A DNA stretch of 64,000 nucleotides from Leptidea sinapis (lineage: Eukaryota; Arthropoda; Insecta; Lepidoptera; Pieridae), in assembly GCF_905404315.1 (NCBI RefSeq), contig NC_066304.1, forward strand, positions 5,332,001 through 5,396,000. The letters run 5' to 3'. Made by a program: the position numbers and the translations under genes. Below the pieces are notes generated by a model. That model saw only the letters and a program-made list of their open reading frames with translations, was not told the origin of the DNA and searched no databases. Positions 19,990 through 32,789 of the stretch are shown here, piece after piece (within the stretch, counting starts at the first letter, position 1; each line of letters opens with the position of its first letter).

Positions 19990-22635
19990 TACTTTCTAAA
20001 GGATAAAAATTTGCAATGTATTATTTAAGAAATAACAAAACTTTTTCCTAAAAATGTTCCGTTAAGTTTGTAAATAAATATACTGAATGCAATTTACAAA
20101 TTTGTACTTTCAATGAAAGTGCCGCCAATTAACTGAATAGAAGAAACAAAATTACAAGAAACGAAAGAAAACGTAATATTTGTAGAAGCAATGAGACAAG
20201 AATAAACTATGGGAGAAGAAGTATTACTTTTGAGGGTAGCAGGAGTATTTGTAGGAGATAATAATAATAAATTGCCTTTAGATATAAAAGCCTGATAATA
20301 TAAAAAAAATACTTAAAATATTGAAGGATTTTTGGTTAACACAAATAATTTAATTCTATAGTTTAGTAAATAAATAATAAAAATTTAAGATATTATGTTA
20401 GTCCTTTAAGTAGGTACTTCTAATCACTAAGACAGTTGCAGCTATGTTCTTTGATTTATTATAATTTATGTAGCGTGTATTTATTTCTTTTACAAGAACA
20501 CTTATAATCTTAGTAAGTGAAGTGGTAATTCTTTTTGAGATAAGTAATGTTTCTGAAACCTGAAGAAAATAATAAACAACATAAAAATCGATGCCAGTAA
20601 CATCCCACAGATCAAGTAGTAGATGCATACTGTAATGAAGAGTCCCGGATATTGATTATGCAAATCAACGTGGTCACAGACCGTGATCCATTTTAATGTG
20701 GCTAAGACATGTTCAAGACTTATTAACGGTCGTTCAACTAGAAGCCAATCAATAATAAAGGATACAAACATTGTTTCTGGGATTATAATAATGTTCATTA
20801 TTAGTATTAAGATCTGTCGCTTTGGAATGTCAACGATATTGCCTGATCAATGATCCAATTCTTAGAATATTATTGTTAATATTCCAAGTATAAATTTGTG
20901 AAGTGAAATAAATTAAAATATATGGTAATTGAGATTGATAATAAAAAAACGACGAGAGATAAAGTTAATAATTAAATGAATAAAGTAAATTTTTGGGAAT
21001 ACAACGATAGAGTAGTGATAAAATAATAATAGAGGGTATCTCAAGATTCAATCCAAGGGCAAATGCGTTCTTTAGTTGATCGTGACCACCGATTAGAAAT
21101 GGTGCTGAAAAATGACTGAGAATGGCGTTTACTAACTGAAAGTACAAAGAGTAGGTACATTAAGTCTAAGTAGGTACCAACTTAAAGATTTATCCTGACA
21201 TCGGTGAAGCTTACGATGAAGTATTCAATTCTGACAATAATTTATAATCAAACATTGAATCGGGTGACTGACCGAAAAACAATCAAGTTGAGAAGCGCGC
21301 GCAATCATTCGCAGAAATCCGCCGAATCGCTTGCCAAAAAAACGCACTCGTTGCATACAGCGTTGCGTGCAGGCAAATATAAAATATATTCACTATTATA
21401 ATACGCTTCGGTAATAAATAATGGATCTCGCATGCACGCTTCAAGAACGTAGGTACATCGGGCGGCGTGTTGTAACTTTTTGTTATCTCTTAAGTGCCTT
21501 TTTCATGCAGCTGACTGCATTTTACATTTTAAACCCGAGATATTTAATGCTTTATTACTTTTAATTAGAGAGCAGGATGGAACGTTGCTACGAACGAATA
21601 AACTCTCATCTGTATAGCTGTAGTTACCGGTTCCCGATCATAATTAACAACAAGTATTCCCAAATCACACTATCTGATTCGTCTCACCGGGAAATGGATA
21701 ATTGCAGTGATTAAAGCATACTCCTTTCTATAAAACATGGTGCAGATATAATTTTCGGAGGGGCATAAATAGCGGGACCTGCCATTCTTGCCGAGGCGAA
21801 AAAATTGCTGTCAGAAACAAAAATGGCGGGGCGCAGTTTAATTTTTCGTTTTATAAAAATTAAGTTTATGGTCGAGTACTATATGCGGCTTTGTCTTTTT
21901 GTTTATAGATACTTAAATAGGTATGATTAGCTTTTTTACAAGAAGTTAGCGAAAATCGACGTCATTGAAGGAATGATATTCTGTGATTTAGTAAATCCAG
22001 TTATCGACCAACTCCTAACCTCTAACAGGTAATTTTGAGCTACAAATGTATTTCCGTGGAGGTATAACCACCATGAACATATTGTCTGTAGCAGAAGCAC
22101 GTTATATTTTCAGGATTTCGATTAACAGTGGTCGTATGATTTCATTACGAATCTTTCATTAGAACCCAAACCTTCTTTACTACCAAATAAGTAACTTAAC
22201 AAAACAGTATCGGAGGTAAGGTCAATATTATTACAACAAATGTAAAACCCAAAATACCAATAACAATCATAATAATCGCATAGATAACGTTTTTATTACT
22301 AAGTAATACATTGTCAGCCCATTGTTTATCTCTTGACAATACATGATACTACTCTATGAGTGTTAATACATAGTTGCCACACATATTGCGTGGATAATTG
22401 ATAGGGATAACAAATAAAGGTTTAGGTAATGATATTTATTTTGTACTTCCAATAACCGAAAGTTATGAATGTCGATAAAGAAGCCTTATTCGATAGAATA
22501 TTCGAGCTGGGTTACTTCGCCGACTAAAATTGGGTAATCTTGGTCTTTTTTTGAGGTTCAATCACGCCTAAGCTACTGATCGTATCGACATGAAACTACC
22601 ACCATTCGATGCGAAAATTATCCTAGATGGTTTAT
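19990..22635. other. OATP intron 2 sequence, nothing recognised
   Basis: AT-rich. The minus-strand frames at 20398-20798 and 20965-21147 are hydrophobic by composition, lack splice-consistent boundaries, and resemble no family I know. Treated as non-coding. Confidence 0.35.
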
Positions 22636-22975
22636 GGCTGTATCTAATATATAAAATTCTCGTGTCATGGTGTTAAACATTGAACTCCTCCGAAACGGCT
22701 TGACCGAGTCTCATCACATCTCAAATTTTGAGTGCATATTCGGTAGGTCTGAGAATCGGACAACATCTATTTTTCATCCCCCTAAATATGAAGGGTGGTC
22801 CACACGTTTTTTTTTTTAAATTTTTTTGACATTGTTTTTTAAATTTGTTTGATTATGAGTCAGCATTAAAAAATACATACAACTTCAATTTTCACCCATC
22901 TACGATCAACAGTTACTTTTGTATCGCGATTTTAATATCGGCAATACAACGTTTGCTGGGTCAGCTAGTATTTTA
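22636..22975 (+). mobile_element. Helitron-like non-autonomous element, variant A
   Basis: Begins TCTAATATATAAAATTCTCG and ends GCTGGGTCAGCTAGTA. The CTAGT end and lack of terminal inverted repeats fit Helitrons. A second variant A copy is at 34520-34735. Class assignment is an inference. Confidence 0.6.
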
Positions 22976-23267
22976 TATATTTTTCGAATTTCAACGTTCC
23001 TTCATTAATTTATTGCCTTTTAAACTTTATGCTCAGTTTCTTTGAAACTGCTGTAATTAACGATAGTTGTGCATTTGACTAACCTCTGGCGATCATTTCA
23101 CTATTCTTTATCTTCGATAAGTCCTATAAAATTGATATAACGATAACTACAATAAAATGGGTTAAACATTGTTCCTAAAAAACGCTCCTGTGATTAACCT
23201 TAAGAAACGTAGAAACAGTCCTGATCTATTCAATTTATTATAATACTTTTTATTATGGAATATAATA

Positions 23268-23575
23268 TAACTAGCTGACCCGACAGACGTTGTTCTGTAG
23301 ATAAAAAAAAATACTGTTTTATAGGACTTTGTCAATAATATTTCAAAACATCAAGAATTATTTCGTAACGTATGCTCCTTGTTGTTATAACGAAATTGTT
23401 TCACAGGAGAACTGTTAAACCGTGCGTCAATAAATTCTCTTATAGAAAATATTTCCATACAAAACAAATATTGAAAATACTCCATGAAGTAATACCCATT
23501 TAAATCTGTTCATTAGTTTAGGAGTCCATCGAGGACAAAGAACGTGTCACGTAATTTATATATATTAGATATTAG
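23268..23575 (-). mobile_element. Helitron-like non-autonomous element, variant B
   Basis: Complementary end ACTAGCTGACCCGACAGACG, body with AACTGTTAAACCGTGCGTCA, other end ACACGTGACA-type sequence near 23550. Internally deleted compared with 52900-53252. Confidence 0.65.
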
Positions 23576-25205
23576 GTACGTCAGTGCACAAGCTTAATGA
23601 TTTTTAAATAAATTTAACTTAAACTTTAATCTATCTATATTACAGTACATAAATAGAGGTGCACTTAACAAACTTAAATGGGCTCTCTACATAACTTACC
23701 TTCCTATCATGGCGTTTTTAAACATTAAATAAATAACATAATATATACCAAATTATCAGTATATTTTGCTGCATTTTGATAAAATGATGTAAGATTAAAA
23801 GCAAAAAAGGTAGGTATTGAGTTGTCTAAAAATAATAAAGGTTTAAATTAAAGTAAGTGCCAGAATAAAATTAATGTTTAAACGGAGCTCTTAACTGTTA
23901 TCATTGATTGACGAACAATGCACAATAAATAAACTTGCAATTTAAATTTATCTACCTACTTGTTGAAATACATTAAGGCTGTAACACACTGCGCGAAATG
24001 CATTTCCTCTATATACAAATAATTCCTAAATACCTATACGAAATTATTCGAGATAGTATGCCACAAGATAAGTAAAACTCTGCTTATCAATTCGGCAATC
24101 GGCTTTGGAAATTAGTAAGTATTTATTTAAATGCTTTTTGACGTCAACAACGAACGAGCGGTCGTTTCCCGCTGGGGCCTGATAAAAATAAAATTAATTA
24201 TCCGCGAAATCTTTACGCCGTACTGAGGGTAATTTTATTATTTAGACTAGGTGACCCGACAGAAGCTGTTCGGTCAATAGAAATAAAATTTGATGTAAGT
24301 ATTCGGGAATAATGCAGTCTAAGGCCATCGGAAATGTGTTATCAATATTTAAAAATGAAGCAATGGATATAGTATGTTACCCTTAAGAGATATACATATT
24401 CCATCGCGGTCTTCTCAGTAAACCTATATTTTTTTTTATATAAGAGGGAGCAAACGGGAAAGAGGCTCACGGGATGGGGAGAGGTAAGGCAACCATGGAA
24501 TGTCCATGGACGGTTGCCAGCAAAATCAGGTGTCAAGAGATGCTTGCCGGCTTTTTCCGACACCTCCAAATCGTTAACGTACACAAAAATGTTTCCAAAC
24601 CTTAACAAATTATATACTAAAACCTTCCTCGACAACCACATCGAATTTTTGATCGAAGAAATGACTTCAAATCACATCGTGTTTCCAAATTTTACGATTA
24701 CGAGTTAACCGTTAAATATCATGTATCTAAATTATATTTAGTTATCGATGTATTGGCGCGGGCGTAATAAGTCAAAGGGTTATACCGTTTCTAATATGTA
24801 TCACAACAAAATATAACAACACTCTTGGGAATCGCTACGTCTGGAGTAACGCCGAGTGTGCTGCCGGCCTAACGATTTAATATTAAAATTGAATAATGTC
24901 ACGAGATTCTTGTCTCATTCACTGAGCTCATTATATCAGCAATCGAAGGACATTTTACAAATTCTATATGCAATTAAACCATTTGCGGCCAGACAGACAG
25001 CTATCTGAAATACGATATCATGTAATAGCAACTTGCTTGTTTAACACAATGTCTTTTCCATGACCTTCAGCAGTGGAAAATGATTACGGAGACATTTTAA
25101 ATTAATTATTTAGGTTTGAGATTCCTAAAATTACGACCGGAATAACTATTATTTGGAGAGGGTGGCTATTTGCCTAGTCCTAATGAGTCCTAACAGAGCG
25201 TCCAG
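23576..25205. other. OATP intron 2 sequence, nothing recognised
   Basis: No exon or repeat edge supported. A composition change around 24430-24560 (GGATGGGGAGAGGTAAGGC) may be another dispersed repeat. Confidence 0.35.
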
Positions 25206-25545
25206 AATTGAACTATTGCATTCGCCACTCGAACTTATAACTCTTCGTCTCAACACGAGTATAACAAACAATACCTGGAAGCAGGGTGTATTCGCCAAGG
25301 ATGGTGTTACGCATATGCATTATTAGGCCGCAATCGCAGAGGAGATTAAGAGACATTTCATCGGCCTCAAGGCAAAGTCTGTAAGTTCTTTCGTTTTTTA
25401 TTCCGACCACACTGAGGTGCCTGTTTAGGTGACAGTGCCCAGTTAGCATCCCGGTGAGTATGCATAGGTTTTTCCTGGGCAGTGTTAGGGCTTCATTTGC
25501 GTTTCTCTTGTTGAATGCATTTATCAATGCTTGGAACGGTTTAAC
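25205..25545 (-). pseudogene. Non-LTR retrotransposon RNase H / C-terminal fragment
   Basis: Minus-strand frame with LPRKNLCILTGMLTGHCHLN, RHLSVVGIK and a following C..EADEMSLNLLCDC zinc-knuckle-like block. This is the pattern after the RNase H domain of R1/Jockey-type elements (TGHC..LNRHL..G). 5' and 3' truncated. No working enzyme. Confidence 0.75.
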
Positions 25546-25835
25546 TTGTTTAGTTGCTCCATCGTTTAAGTGTTTCTTGTTGACATTGGTTCCTCAGGGT
25601 GTGACGAATGGCGCTCTTAGGCAGTCCCCAAATAGGTTCCGGACCATATTGGACTATCGGAATAACATTGTCCTACATCTTTTATTCAACTACGTACTAG
25701 TCTTTCAATTCTCATAACAGCTGTGCATTAAATATGTATTGTTTTTCCAAATATAGCTCTTGCGTAGATAAATAAAAGCATACTGTACCCTGTAGCAAAC
25801 ACTTGGCGTAACCACGCCTCGTTGTAGTGCGTCTT

Positions 25836-26146
25836 ACGGCCGTTCCCAATATACTATCTACAGATAGAGATAAATTACTACCTTCTAATGTCAGTAATTA
25901 GCTGTCAATAATCTGAAGCTGTCCCAATATACCCGATAAGTCATTCTTATCGCCTTATATTGGGGCGCATGAATTGCAATTTCCATACAAACTTCTAGCG
26001 CTGAAAAGCTATTCGTCGTCCCATTGACAGACAGCGTGTACGGATAAGGTGAGTTACCGTCGATAAGTTTATTGGGACAGAAAAGTCAACGATAGTTACG
26101 ATTTATATCTCAAGTAAGAGATATACTGAATATTGGGAACGGCCGT
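25836..26146. mobile_element. Harbinger-like MITE, full length
   Basis: 311 bp with 17-bp perfect terminal inverted repeats (ACGGCCGTTCCCAATAT at left, its complement at 26130-26146) and subterminal TCTCTTACTTGAGATA. Flanks read TTA on the left and TCA on the right just inside the ACGG edge, close to a TWA target duplication, so PIF/Harbinger is the likely superfamily. An inverted partial copy lies at 12398-12638. Confidence 0.75.
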
Positions 26147-27260
26147 CATACGATATCTTTTAACAGATTAGGGAGTTTGTATTTCTCTAAGCTGTTTGGT
26201 CTTATTTTGTTGAAAGGCAAGAACAGTATATAAGCAATATGTTCGTTGTTCAGTCAGTTTGATTCAACAGTTCGCCATAGTTGGTGAAATTGTTATAAAG
26301 GTCACCAATGCAATTGTGCAGTATTTCTCATCTTGTCATTACTTGCCATCAAGTGACTCTGTCCTCCTGTTTCTTTAAAAAACCTGCCCCCGACGATATC
26401 ATCATGACCATATGACAATGGTGCCCATAAAACAAAACGATTTCCTGTTAGAATTCTTTCAGTGCAATGGAGATTAGGCGTCGGTGATCACTTACCACCA
26501 GGTACCCGCGTGATTTCCCATAAGGAAACTTATTTATGTATTTTGCATAATCCAGCGTCTCGGATATTTTCAAAGGCTCTGGTTCCGGTACGAAAACACG
26601 GAAGAAACGCACATTCCAAAAACCACCAAAGTCATCCAAATAGTTACAGCCGATTCCAAGATACACAAAATATAGATAAATAGGTACAAAATTATTTACC
26701 AATGTATGTACAATAATTGCTCGTTTGTAATATAACGCACAGAGTTTATTGATTATGATTTTTCGCAGCCTACATTGCCTCTACAGGGTTTTTCCGATAT
26801 AGTTGGAACTGTAATTAAGCGGTCGTTGAACTGAATCTATATTTTTTGGAAATGTGACTAATAACGTCGATGAGAACACATTGTTTCTGGGAAATTCTAG
26901 TTCTTTGAATATATTTTACCGAATTTTTAAAGATTCACAAAAAAAAAGTGCGAAATAGGCGCACCATTAAGAGTGTTGTATAGAAAATCCTAATATTCCT
27001 CGACCAGATCGGGAATGTATTGAAAATGCATTAAGAGGGAGTATTAGGGGCCTTTTTTCCTTACAAACGTATTCGCTTTGATTTTTATCCTCAGGATAAA
27101 ACTATTTCCAAATAATATAAATATCTTCATTATCTGTCGCACTCTGTTTTGCTTTTAATATTAATGAATTTTGTAAATACTAGAGTACTGCAGAGTGGTC
27201 AAAACGGCCGTAAACAGAGACCTAGTATATCCGTCCGCATTCTCTGACGCGAGACTCTTA
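26147..27260. other. OATP intron 2 sequence, nothing recognised
   Basis: A short piece near 26480-26515 (GGTGATCACTTACCACCAGG) resembles the CR1-like 3' UTR. Otherwise plain AT-rich sequence. Confidence 0.35.
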
Positions 27261-27261
27261 T

Positions 27262-27600
27262 ACATCTTAATATATATAAATTACGTGTCACGATGTTTGT
27301 CCGCGATGGACTCCTAAACGAATGAACGGATTTTAATGGGGATTACTTCATCGAGTGCAGTTTGGTCCAACTTGAGAGATAGGATAGTTTCTAATTCGAT
27401 TTGAGACCCATAATTATTTTAAATTTCCAATATTTGTATGCTCATATTTTCTATGAGAGAATGTATTGACGCACGGTTTGAAAGTTCTGAGCATATTTCA
27501 CAAAATAGTTCTTGATTATATAAAATATTATTTAGAAATTCATAAAAACAGTATATTATTTATTATGCATAGAACAACGGTCGGGTCAGCTAGTAGATAT
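27262..27600 (+). mobile_element. Helitron-like non-autonomous element, variant B
   Basis: Starts TAATATATATAAATTACGTG and ends ACGGTCGGGTCAGCTAGTAG. Body with CGATGGACTCCTAAACGAAT and ACGCACGGTTTGA as in the other B copies. Confidence 0.65.
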
Positions 27601-28500
27601 AATATGTATGTGTTCGAGTTATCGTTTTTATCGCCTCGCCAAAAAATTATCTAGGCATAAGCCTCTACACAATTCATATATGTAATAGCAGAAATCACCG
27701 GCGCAATCTAATCGCGCTTCGATATTGCAGAACTGACCTACACCAACATACTACACGCTGCACACAACAGCTCGACACTTGCATAATACTACAGTAATTC
27801 TACACCGTGAGAAATGTACACGGTACACGCACTACTAGCCTTTCATTGGTTTCTTAGGGAACCGGTATTTTAGGAGTTATCTCTAGGGCTGCTAAGCATT
27901 CTAAATTGCTAATACCTCTTGTCACGTCTGTTGGTATATTTTTTTATGTACCCATTTTACAATTTAGAAAAAGCATCGTTGGCTCCATGAGTAGAACCGT
28001 TGATTCTTACCACGGCGTTACCGGTTCTATCCTCGCCAGCCAATGTGGTTTCGTTTTTCTTATTCATTATATGTATACCCCGTCAAACGGGGGTCGGACT
28101 AGCAAAAGCAAGTCACGCTAGCTACAGACGAGACGTCCGTTTGGAATGCTTCCGATTGGAATACTTCCTATTTTAAAGATTTTGGAGAGAAAACATTATA
28201 AGTAGAAGCTTTGCCGGTTTCAACTAAAAACTGTAATTAATTTTGTGAACTTGCTTTAAATTCACTATCTCAAAATGATAATGTGATTAACTTGTTAAAC
28301 TAGCTGCTCGATACTTTTAGTTTAAGCCACTAAAATTATAATTTGTTTATCTGGTTAGCTTGCCTTTTATTAGTATTAATTTAAGCTCCCTAATTCAATT
28401 TCTATCCTAAATTATTCATTGATTACATTATCTGAGTAATAGTTACTGCAGTACCCTCAGATCTTCGACATGTACGTCTATTCCAAACTTTATAAGGTCA
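27601..28500. other. OATP intron 2 sequence, nothing recognised
   Basis: AT-rich, no exon or clear repeat. The open frame at 27906-28121 is unsupported. Confidence 0.35.
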
Positions 28501-28504
28501 ACAA

Positions 28505-28605
28505 TATGATTTCTCTGGTGTTACAAGAGAGTATGGGCCGTGGTGATAACATACCATCAGGTGACCCGTACATATGCTCGTTTGTACTCTTTTTCCATAA
28601 AAAAA
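28505..28605 (+). mobile_element. CR1-like 3' end fragment
   Basis: TTTCTCTGGTGTTACAAGAG, GTGATAACATACCATCAGGT, GTGACCCGTAC and a terminal TTTTCCATAAAAAAAAAAC match the last 100 bases of the CR1-like family. Confidence 0.7.
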
Positions 28606-28614
28606 AAACACCAC

Positions 28615-28785
28615 CATCATCTTCATCATTTCAGCCGGAAGACGCCACTGCTGGACAAAGGCCTCCCCCAAATACCGCCAGGTCGATCGGTCCTGCGCTG
28701 CCTTCATCCAACCTATTCCGGCGATCTTGACCAGATCGTCGGTCCATCTAGGCCTACCAACACTACGTCTTCTTAAATATACTAG
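28615..28785 (-). mobile_element. RTE-like LINE C-terminal fragment
   Basis: Minus reading RRRSVGRPRWTDDLVKIAG, AAQDRSTWRYLGEAFVQQW. A cleaner version of the tails at 5320 and 60464. It joins the CR1 fragment to its left directly. Confidence 0.75.
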
Positions 28786-29150
28786 CGGACCCGCCAGACG
28801 TTGTCCAGCAAACACGTCTTAAACTTGAAATATCGGTCCAGGCCAGGCCAGGCCGTTAGGAAGACTTCACTCACATACACAACGCAGTTCACTAACAGAC
28901 AGGAGAATTATACATATATGGATCGAATTGAGAATCTAAACCATTCTCAAATTCACGCACAAAAATACATCAAAATGAGTCCAGCTGTTTGTGGAGATAG
29001 TTTATTTGTGAATCTAAACCATCCTCGAATCCACTTGAACACACTCAGAAAAATTCATTCAAATCGCTCGAGGAGTTCACTGTCAACACACGTACAGGAG
29101 AATTATATTTATAAAGATAAAGAAATACACAGACACGAATATTAAAATTA
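28786..29150 (-). mobile_element. Helitron-like element, variant C
   Basis: Left edge ACTAGCGGACCCGCCAGACG is the complement of the variant C end at 50400-50725 (GACAACGTCTGTCGGGTCCG then CTAGT). It contains two diverged internal blocks with AATCTAAACCAT. The open frame across it is incidental. Confidence 0.5.
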
Positions 29151-29330
29151 ACACAATATTTTTGTTGAAATTGACAGCCCTAGCTTAAGACTAATAGCTA
29201 GGGTGAAAAAAACATAGGCGCAATATTATGTTTTACTGAGCCCAGTAAACAAGCTGTAAGTAGTTGGAGCGAACCTCGTCTTTCTAAACCTCGTTTATTT
29301 TTGGTCGACATACAAACTTAAAACATTTCA

Positions 29331-29396
29331 ACTAGTCAAATTGAAAGTTTTAAGCCTCAGTAGTGAATGAGGCTTAAAACTTTCAATTTGACTAGT
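29331..29396. repeat. Perfect 29-bp hairpin with 8-nt loop
   Basis: 29331-29359 is exactly complementary to 29368-29396 around the loop GTAGTGAA. A partial third copy of the arm (AAACTTAAAACATTTCAACT) immediately precedes it. The 66-nt fold is like a miRNA precursor or a degenerate MITE. Confidence 0.7.
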
Positions 29397-29734
29397 GTTA
29401 CAAAGTACTTGTGAATTCTTAGTGTGTCAAATGTTATCATATCTATAATATTCGATCTGATAAACACTATATCACGATTAGATAAAATTTCCTCGATACA
29501 ATAAATTCACAAACACTCTGCCCTGCTATGCAATAGTTTGTTATATGGTGCAATTACGATCTATGTTTAAATAAGAGAAGAAGAAACAAAACAATGGAGT
29601 AATACTCGCGCGTTGAGTGAATTTCAAGCCACCATTTTAAAAACGTCATAGTGATGTGATAGGCATGCAAACAATTCAAAATCACCAATCAAAAGTACCG
29701 GTTTATGCCTGCTGACATCACGCACGTCATATGA

Positions 29735-29866
29735 CAAGGTTCCAACCCTATTCCAAGTAGCGAGGTTGGTACAACCTGTCAAGATTCCATCCCTGCTCCA
29801 AGTAGCGAGGCTGGTACATCCTGACAAGACTCCATCCCTGTTCCAAGTAGCGAGGTTAACAAAACC
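29735..29866. repeat. 45-bp tandem repeat, three copies
   Basis: CCAAGTAGCGAGG recurs at 29753, 29798 and 29843, giving a 45-bp period. Because 45 is a multiple of three, both strands read as repeating peptides, which explains the repetitive short frames. No gene context. Confidence 0.7.
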
Positions 29867-29869
29867 AAT

Positions 29870-30720
29870 CTGGTTGTCAGAGATTACGAACCTAAAATTG
29901 CCACGGCCCTACGTCCTTCACTGTATTCTTTTACGTTCATGCAAGAGGTCATAAAGGTCGTATATTTTTTCTAAATTAATTCCTTGACAACACTCTCTGA
30001 TGTCAATAAACCACTAACACCGCTTGGGAAAATAAATGGTATCACAGAGTGGAAACGTCGCAAGTAACTCTCCTAGTGTTTTTTATGTCGCTCGCGCTGT
30101 AATAATATTAAGCTAAGTGACACTTTAAATGTGATGGTAGAGAAAGACTCTTCGTGTATCGTGAGGCGAAGCAGTCAGAACATAGAACGCCTGGTCATCC
30201 AGGGTATAAAGTGAATGGCATTAAAAGGTCCCGTTCAGAAGTGTGCTCGAATGACCTCTTATAGAGAGAGATATGGCGAAAAATTGTGAGGCTAATTACA
30301 TCTGCCCCTAAAACTTCGTATCCGTAAACAACTTACTTCTAACCTTTAAAACTTATTCAATTAGGCTTAAACTAAGCGGTTTTGAATGAATGAATCTTTA
30401 GAATTACTGAAGTACCATATGTTTGTAAAAAGTTGAGCTCGTGAACAAAGAACATACAAAGAAACTCAACGGCTACTGATTTCAATCATATAGAGTATTT
30501 TCGACTGTTACTTTAGTATCAAAGTGAAACATTTGAAGAGGTTAATGCAGGTTCTCTCAATCTTGGATCTCTTAACCTGACTCCTTTTCAGTACGAGCTG
30601 ATCTGATAGTAAAATGTATGCCTAGGTCAACCCACCGATATTCGGTATTGACCAAAGCATTTCAAAGAGAAAATATTTAGGCTTATAATTTTAGGATTCA
30701 AAGATATTCCTAGGGTTGGT
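29870..30720. other. OATP intron 2 sequence, nothing recognised
   Basis: AT-rich, no exon or repeat edge seen. Confidence 0.35.
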
Positions 30721-30724
30721 CTTT

Positions 30725-30860
30725 TTTCCTTGAAAAGGAGGTCGAGCGTTGCCGGTTATCTAGAAAAATGTACACGCACAAGGAAGCTCATTCCATTGTA
30801 CGTGGAAGAAAGTTCCTTGGCAACCGCACTGTACAGAATTGCCACACACAGATTGCAAGC
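30725..30860 (-). mobile_element. CR1-like 3' end fragment, decayed
   Basis: Contains GAGCGTTGCCGGTTATCTAG, CACAAGGAAGCTCATTCCA and CCGCACTGTACAGAATTGCC, the complement of the CR1-like C-terminal tail. Confidence 0.65.
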
Positions 30861-31775
30861 ATGATAAGCATGATCAGTGATTTTCGCAGGACTGATTAAT
30901 GAGATAGCTTTGCTGTCGTCAATTGTATGATTATTAGTTCAACTTGTATTGTGAAGATCTCAAAAGCCAATTTTTCAATCATATATTGGTAATATATACA
31001 CAATAAAATAATTCCCAAATATGTAATTATTAAGATAAAAAATCAATGCTTAACTTAGTGTCGCAATCACTACGCATTCTAAATTTCTAATTTGTTCAAT
31101 TGATAGGTTTTGGCATTGTGTCAGGACAAATAACTTGATTTAAACGCTGCCATTTAAAAACGAAACTTGTACGGATGTGATTAAGTATAAAATTGTGTTA
31201 GCTGTCAAGTATTGCGTGCGACCCTTCGCATATGAGTTGTTTGTTCTATTTCGGAGGATGCATGTATGTCAGTAGGGCGGGACGTCTCGCGACCACTTGA
31301 GCTTGTTATAGCTGTCGATTGAGATCTGCTACTCTGTTGCGTTGGTAACTGGCCCTTTATTATTCTTATTATTCACGGACAAATAACGAGATACGTCTTA
31401 TTAGGTCTTCAACCCTACCATACTGATAGAAGGATTGTGTGATTTATGAAACGACGGTAAAAGTGAAACAACAAAAACAAACAAAATAGCGTGGAGCACT
31501 GGCACAAATGAGTAATAGTCTATACACAACACGGTCAGCAGCTGCGAACTATAGGCGCCGCCCGACCGTCACGCGACATGCAACACACAGACACAAAAGT
31601 TTGAGACGATGTAATAAAAGTATCACTTTAATAAATACTCTACAACTTCCTAGTTGTGTGTTGCTCAGTGACTCCTGTCACTGAGCAAAAATATTTAAAG
31701 GCCTTTGAGAAACAGGACATTATATAGTACAGCAGATTATATAGAAGATAATAATGCATGGCTTTATCTGGTTCT
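30861..31775. other. OATP intron 2 sequence, nothing recognised
   Basis: AT-rich, with a GC-richer island at 31500-31600 (GGCGCCGCCCGACCGTC) of unknown meaning. A GTCACTGAGCAA stretch appears twice in inverted order near 31655-31690, a small palindrome. Confidence 0.35.
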
Positions 31776-31779
31776 GCGG

Positions 31780-31915
31780 TAGCCATTTAAAAGATGGGCT
31801 GGAAGTTTCCTATCAGTTCTTCTCTCCATATTAAGCCCCTTAACGAACTGATGTAGCTTCATGACGTTTGCTAAGTGTTGTTGCAATATGTTATGTTATT
31901 GTCACTCTTTATTGT
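31780..31915 (+). repeat. Dispersed repeat, shared with 5095-5215
   Basis: AAAGATGGGCTGGAAGTTTC, AGTTCTTCTCTCCATAT and ATATGTTATGTTATTGTCAC align with 5095-5215. Confidence 0.55.
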
Positions 31916-32559
31916 AAATAGATATTTCTATTTGTTTTTCTACGAATTACATATTATTATAGAATATACTACATGGTGTTTAAATATAATTTATTTCATT
32001 TGCTCAGTTAAAAGTAATCAATTGACCGTATATCAAACTTCTGTTTTAAAACCATCAGCTGTATCGGGAGAACTCCTAGTGTCGTTACAGTACATAATAA
32101 TTAATTAATGTTCGCACTGTCTGGACTCTGGATGTGTAGCATTGTGTGGCATCTAAACGAGTTTTAAAAAACTGTTCTTTAGACGTTTCTTCCACCTACC
32201 AGAACTTCCGATGTTTCCAGATTTATTTGACATGGGTAACAATCAAAATAAGAATGTGCAGTAATCTACTATTATTTTCTTTCTATTGTTCAAAATATGT
32301 TTACCATTTCAAAATTTTAAACTCAGTTAACACGTGAATTTTCCTTGTCATTCGACATACGCCATGTGCATCCAAACAACGGCACACTGTGTAACATTAC
32401 GCGACTTGCACGACAAACACAACGATTGCAATCTTGCAACAAGCTGATGTGCATCTTGTTCGTTGATTTCTTGCGAACACCTTCGAGGCTCAAAGCTCGT
32501 CTGATGGCAAACTAATACTGCATCATAATCACAATTCCGCTGAGGCAAAACAATATTGA

Positions 32560-32755
32560 CACACTCTTACACAAATTATCTTGCTCCAAACTAAGCATAG
32601 CCTGTGCTATGGGTGCAAGAGAACGATATATCTAATATAATATACTTACTTAAGCATGCATAAATACATATAAACATCCATGACTCGAATAGAAATTATT
32701 GCACCTACCGGGATTCGAACCCGGGACCTCTGTAGGCGGGACTCAGTAGGCGGGG
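32560..32755 (-). repeat. tRNA-derived SINE, second family
   Basis: Minus strand shows a B-box (GGTTCGAATCCC) in the head and the tail with AGCACAGGCTATGC and AAGATAATTTGTG. Same family as 10587-10830. Confidence 0.7.
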
Positions 32756-32789
32756 TCAGTTGTTGAGGATAAGATGCAAGTTTTGGCAA

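Noticed and set aside
20398..20798. Hydrophobic minus-strand frames as membrane-protein exons
   Set aside because: Hydrophobicity follows from AT-rich codons. No motif or matching splice phase to OATP exons 2 and 3, which already join directly.
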